A stretch of DNA of 64,000 nt from Ehretia macrophylla. Lineage: Eukaryota > Streptophyta > Magnoliopsida > Boraginales > Ehretiaceae. The stretch's first letter is position 1. Each line of letters begins with the position of its first letter. The stretch lies in the NCBI GenBank assembly GCA_037974665.1, contig CM075772.1, positions 35,069,052 to 35,133,051 on the forward strand, given 5' to 3'. Below the pieces are notes generated by a model. The model made no database searches and was not told where the DNA came from. It saw only the letters and a program-made list of their open reading frames with translations. The translations under genes were made by a program, and so were the position numbers. Of this stretch, positions 59,173 through 64,000 are shown piece by piece.

Positions 59173-62001
59173 TGTAACACCCCGATCCCTCTCGAGACCG
59201 GGAGTTCTATCAATCAATCTAATCGCAACCCAATTCCAAACCCGGGCAAAATTTTAGGGAAAGACGGACAGAGTCTCCCTTGTTTCTAGGCAAATTGCAA
59301 AACCTGTAATAGCATATAAATGGACCAACACCGTGTCCAACCATACAAAACTTCCTCAAGGCCGTCCGAGCCTCGGTTCTCAACAATTTAAACTCAGCAA
59401 GTATACATACATTTCTAATTAAGAAAAACTAACCTATCTCTGTTCATTCTTGACAAGTACATTCAACTAGACAATTAAACCATACAAAGCTACTGCATAA
59501 AATAAATTATCATGCCATTCTAATTCTTTTCCTTTGGACATTACAAACATGCATTGAAGTTAAGCTATGCTAACTGATTACATAACTAGCTTATCAATTT
59601 ACCTCATCTATTTAGCTAATTTAAATTACATTTCATTTAATAATAAATACATACAATACATAAAAGCATACATCTTGCATCTTTGACAACTCAAGCCACA
59701 TAGCACGCAAGACAACTATTCAAGCACGAACTTTCACAAAATCACGAACTTTCCAGCTAACATGGCATTTCCTGAAATGTGGTGGTGAGGAGTGAGTATA
59801 CACAACACGTATACTCAGTGATGGTGAGACAGATATCAAATTGGAGAGAAAGAAATTCGTGCAATGCAAATAAGACAGTTAAGCAATATAACTGAGAAAT
59901 AAGCAATCGAGACAAACAATCAATACAATAAACAGTTACTGAAAGCATTAACACAACCATTCAAAGCTATACCACACTTTGAAGGCTATGGTTCACTCTT
60001 ACGAGCAATATACCATTTCATGAGCGATACATCAATCTCGAGCTTGATGTTGACAACGATGACAATAAGCGTGCATCCACCTTATAACACCAGTTTGGAA
60101 TACCCCGGAAGTATCCATCCATCTACGACCCAAATCTCCCTGGGAGGCAACCCAAGCGAGAAGAGGGAATAGCAGCGGAGCTAGAGCAACCAACACTGAC
60201 AACCCGAGGCTACCCAGAGAGGCCCATCACTCACGCGCGAGACACTATGCAATGCAAGACTCGATACAAGGCGATAAACAAGCAATAAAGCCACACGTGG
60301 GAGAATAACAAAGTAGGTTACTCTCACACGCAATAGCAACAGTTGATAAGCATTTCAATCAAAATCAATTCAAACAAGTATATCAAGCAACTCTAAGCAT
60401 TCTATAGACATAATATCAAGAAAACAAGTAAAATCACAAATCGGCCCCAACTATCAAAACACTAACATTTCCAAACGAGCCACGAGTTCTGGAAACCGAC
60501 TTCGCCAATCCTCCTAGGTCACCATAAGGCACGTCGAAGTACCCCGAAACCCTACTTTACCCTAGAATTCACGCAAAGCTCCGATTTCCCCCTTTGCTCG
60601 TTTGAACTACAACTATACCAACCAAACACCCAACCAACTCCATAATCGCAACAAAAGTGCTTCCATGGCCTCCCGAAACAATGCCAACACGCAAAACGAG
60701 AAAATGCCAAACTCGACCTAAACGACCCCGACTTTCACTAAGCCATTTTTCTCCGTTTTTCCATTACACATTCCAACTAAACTACACATCTAGGCATTCT
60801 AGCATATCTAGCATCCTCCTACGTCAACAGAACGCATAACGGAGCAACTTCATCGAAACGGGGGTTTACTATTCATAATTTACTATTCATTATACAATTT
60901 ATATTTCAATTTTAATATTCAATCGTAGAACATGTAAAAAAGCTATAAATACATGCTCTACAATCAACAAGGAACATTCTTTAAGCATTAAAACGATTAA
61001 ACTAACGATCTACGAATAAAATCCAAAAATCAAAGTTTAGATAAAAAATTTTCAAATGCGCAAATAACGATGAAACCCTCACCTTAGACGCTCCTAGACG
61101 CTAGGAAAACCTCGTAGGGTGCCCCGGAAACCACCCCGTGCTAGCTCACGCGAAGATTTGGTGATTTGATGAAGAAATGTTTTTTTTTTCTCTCTTGCAT
61201 TTTTCGGCCATAAGCTTCTGATTTCAGCTCTCTTTCTTTTGTGATATTTTAGGCTTTCAAAAGATGGCACAAGGTCAAAATGGTCAAGGTTGGTCAATGC
61301 TCACTTAAGTTGGTCAAACTAGCTTATTTTATGCATTTTAAAGCTAAAACAACTAATGAAATATTAATTCTAGCTAACAATAATTAAAATATAAAATTTA
61401 AGACACCAAACACTAGTTTTCACTATTTGTTGAGGACTAGGAACCGCTCTCTAACTATCGCTCTCGATATGCTATGCACTTTGCGTCAACAAAGAAGTGA
61501 CAATTAAATCTCAAAGAATCTAATAAATATATCATTTTTGGAAAGCATCATAGTTTTAAATTTACTCCGGCTCGGAGTTACTTTTCTCATTTATTTGAAA
61601 ACCGGGTGATTTTAATCCAAAACAACCAAAACCGATTATTAAAATAATCAAGACAATCAAGGTAATCAATATTCATTTAAAATAATTAATTTAACTATTT
61701 CTAGAACATTGAAAAGAATTATGAAGTTAATATTAAGCTACAAATGAAGGTTAATATAAACACATAGTCAAGCACAATTAAACCCTAACATTTAAGATAA
61801 CACTTAATTAATCACAAGAAAGAAATTCAATTACTATAATTATCAGGAATAGGTAATAAACTTTTAATTATTTAATTTACAACTACTAAATGCTTCCAAG
61901 AGGAATATTAAAATAGTGCAAATTGGTTGATTTAACTAATTAAACATTTAATCAAATGCAGTCAGGTGCTATTAAATGCATGACGGGTTCGGGTTATCAC
62001 A
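59173..62001 (-). mobile_element. E5 left LTR (3' LTR)
   Basis: TGTAACACCCCGATCC to GGTTCGGGTTATCACA. Core around 60075-60250; hairpin 59793-59817. After the core it includes a short stretch (CACACGTGGGAGAATAACAA, about 60293-60312) that resembles family B (20133-20160) more than other family A LTRs. Confidence 0.92.
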
Positions 62002-63651
62002 CCCTTCCCCCTTAAAACAATTGCGTCCTCGCAATTCTTCTTCCAATAGAACTCAGCATCATCTAAAATCCAACTCTGACTAGTCTTCATCGGTTGCTGG
62101 GCAAGATAATATATAAGAATGCTCGTAGGAAATTCCGAATAGAAATTCCAATCAAGAATGCCGAGGAAATACCAACTAAAGACTGAAGCAAAGATACTGT
62201 AAATATCATCAATACCACATACTAATGGCAGGAAGGGTACCGAAGGAATACCCTATTTAAGAATCTTCAATAGAAGTCTAACAAGTACCAAATAAGAAGG
62301 TTAAGAGATAGCCATAGTAGATGCACCTCATGCAGTACTGACTACCGTAAATAGACCCAGCTGAAAGTTCTGTAAAGGAATATAGAGAAGAATACCAAAG
62401 GCCAACCTCTAAATGAAATCTTCCAATCACTGTGTTCCTACCGCAACATCTTAGTAAAACAGCAAGTATAGATTCCCCTGAGTGGAAAGGCCGAAGGAGA
62501 AGCCGTAAACAGTACAAGATAATATGTCCAAGTAGAATTCCTAGTGTAGGATCTTCCAATAAATGCCAATAAGGAAAATACTAGTAAAATGCCCGATAAG
62601 AATTCCAAAGAATACCGTAAGTAATATGAGATAATGAGTCTGATAGGGATTCCAGTTACCAAACCAACTGAGGGATGCCAAAGAAAATACCCGAACAATG
62701 CTCCAGTAAGAAAGTACCAAGAATTGCCCAATAAGTAATACTAAATAAATGACCATTAAGAATCCTAGAGAATGCCATTGAAGAATTTCCAATAAGGAAT
62801 ACTAGTAACATTCCAATAAAGACCGAGACACATATTCCATAGATAATACCATGTAGTAAGTCGAACTAAAAACCCAATACCGAAGACTACCAAGAAGTGC
62901 CAATAGAAGTCTCCAAAGAATACCCAGTAAGAAACCCAAGAATGCTACCAAGAGCCATCATACAGAAACCCCAGAGAAAGTTATCTTTTTATGATTGCCA
63001 TTCACAAATAAGAGTCTTAGAAGTATGCCAACAACTGAGCTCCATAAACAAACACCAACTCCCAAATAAGGCTAGTCAAATGCCATTCATTTCCTGCCAA
63101 TCCATACACCTTGAAAAGCCAGCGGTGAACCACTTCCTTCAGGGGAGGAAGAGGACTTACTTACCATTTCCATAGGACATGTATGAATGCCAATATATCA
63201 CAGTTATACACATGCCTTAAACTATTATGCAAGCAAGTTTACAAAAGAGTTGACAAAACCATTTAATCATCTAAGTCATTCAAACATGACAATCAATTCA
63301 AGCACAACACAATCAATTCAAATCACGGCACAACCAATTCAAGATATTCCAATACACACATTACAAGCAATACTTCAAGCAACTAACAATTCACGAGGTC
63401 GATTCGATTCACGAGGGCAATTCAATAAGTCAATTCGATAGACAACTAGACATTTCACCTTTCTTGAGAAACATTTAACATATAACACATAACTTTATCA
63501 CATAAGTGCATACATTCAAGTCAAGACACACAATCTCACATACAAGCATACACTTTCAAGACACACTTAACAAGCACACATTCAAGGGTCACTACCCACC
63601 AGACCGAGGACCCTGTCCCAGCTTATGAGCTAAACAAGCTCTGATACCACC
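62002..63651 (-). mobile_element. E5 internal domain, non-coding
   Basis: Polypurine tract complement at 62002-62014, hairpin 62019-62036, primer-binding site 63638-63649. The same T/G-rich sense strand and hydrophobic frames (62278-62559, 62438-62731) as in E2, to which it is closest. No conserved protein domain. Confidence 0.88.
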
Positions 63652-64000
63652 TGTGACACCTCGATCCCTCTCGAGACCGGGAGTTCTATCAATCAATCTA
63701 ATCGTAACCCAATTCCAAACCCGGGCAGAATTTTAGGGAAAGACGGACAGAGTCTCCCCTGTTTCTAGGCAAATTGCAAAACCTGTAATAGCATATAAAT
63801 GGACCAACACCATGTCCAACCATACAAAACTTCCTCAAGGCCATCCGAGCCTCGGTTCTCAACAATTTAAACTCAACAAGTATACATACATTTCTAATTA
63901 AGAAAAACTAACCTATCTCTGTTCATTCATGACAAGTACATTCAACTAGACAATTAAACCATACAAAGCTACTGCATAAAATAAATTATCATGCCATTCT
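63652..64000 (-). mobile_element. E5 right LTR (5' LTR), start only
   Basis: Begins TGTGACACCTCGATCC and matches the first ~350 bases of the E5 left LTR with few differences before the window ends. Confidence 0.92.

Larger units (their letters stand above)
32878..64000 (-). mobile_element. E3, non-autonomous LTR retrotransposon (family A), heavily nested
   Basis: Minus-strand element: left LTR 32878-35570 (2693 bp), internal domain 35571-37438 (1868 bp), right LTR starting at 37439. The right LTR is interrupted by the family C compound (38811-58243), resumes at 58249-59172, and is interrupted again by E5 from 59173. Its end is beyond the window, so its outer TSD cannot be read. The 12 bases at 26090-26101 may be its original first bases, separated by the plus-strand element. 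Confidence 0.88.
59173..64000 (-). mobile_element. E5, non-autonomous LTR retrotransposon (family A), right end outside the window
   Basis: Minus-strand element inserted in E3's right LTR: LTR 59173-62001 (2829 bp), internal domain 62002-63651 (1650 bp), second LTR from 63652, of which 349 bases are visible. The visible parts of the two LTRs are nearly identical, so E5 is probably young. No coding domain. Confidence 0.92.

Noticed and set aside
1-64000. Tandem or CRISPR-like arrays from the many repeated blocks
   Set aside because: The repeats are dispersed LTR copies in both orientations with TSDs, not short direct repeats with unique spacers, and the context is a plant genome.

Overview
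The window is gene-free plant nuclear DNA made almost wholly of nested LTR retrotransposons. Tekay/Del-type chromovirus (Ty3/gypsy) protein domains, primer sites matching plant initiator tRNA-Met (TGGTATCAGAGC) and a stretch that looks like plant organelle DNA all point to a flowering plant with a repeat-rich genome. I found no host protein gene, tRNA, rRNA or CRISPR array. Most open frames lie inside LTRs or non-coding internal domains and are not genes.

Four related LTR families are present. Family A is non-autonomous, with LTRs of about 2.5-2.8 kb and a non-coding internal domain of 1.5-1.9 kb. Its copies are an LTR at 1-2137, E1 (2138-11342), a solo LTR (7414-10004), E2 (13430-22928), a plus-strand element (26102-32874), E3 (from 32878 past the window end) and E5 (from 59173 past the end). 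Family B is one solo LTR (18861-21127). Family C has an autonomous form with gag-pol and a non-autonomous form; together they make a three-LTR compound (38811-58243), and a further non-autonomous copy, E4 (41654-47833), sits inside its pol. Family D is an older gypsy element seen as its gag start, primer site and a split LTR (11343-13429 and 22934-24138).

Nesting by region: 1-11342 is E1 with an LTR in its left LTR and a solo LTR in its right one (TSD ACAGC). E1 lies within family D. 13430-22928 is E2, inserted in the D LTR (TSD AACAA), and E2's right LTR holds the family B solo LTR (TSD CCGAG). 24139-26089 is organelle-like. 26102-32874 is the plus-strand element. 32878-64000 is E3; its right LTR holds the 19.4 kb compound (TSD TAAGG) and E5.

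The most notable result lies inside the LTRs. All four families carry, in the same order, a consensus 5' splice donor (AG|GTGAGG or close), about 1.2-1.4 kb, a hairpin whose stem sequence differs between families but keeps pairing, and a splice-acceptor-like CAG|G. In B, autonomous C and D the acceptor is followed, in the same phase, by a short acidic reading frame ending in a stop. The non-autonomous LTRs keep the splice-like signals and hairpin but lack the acidic frame. A second hairpin beside the polypurine tract and a leader motif after the primer site are shared by autonomous and non-autonomous forms, as expected if the former mobilise the latter. All coordinates and comparisons were read by eye; no alignment or database search was run.
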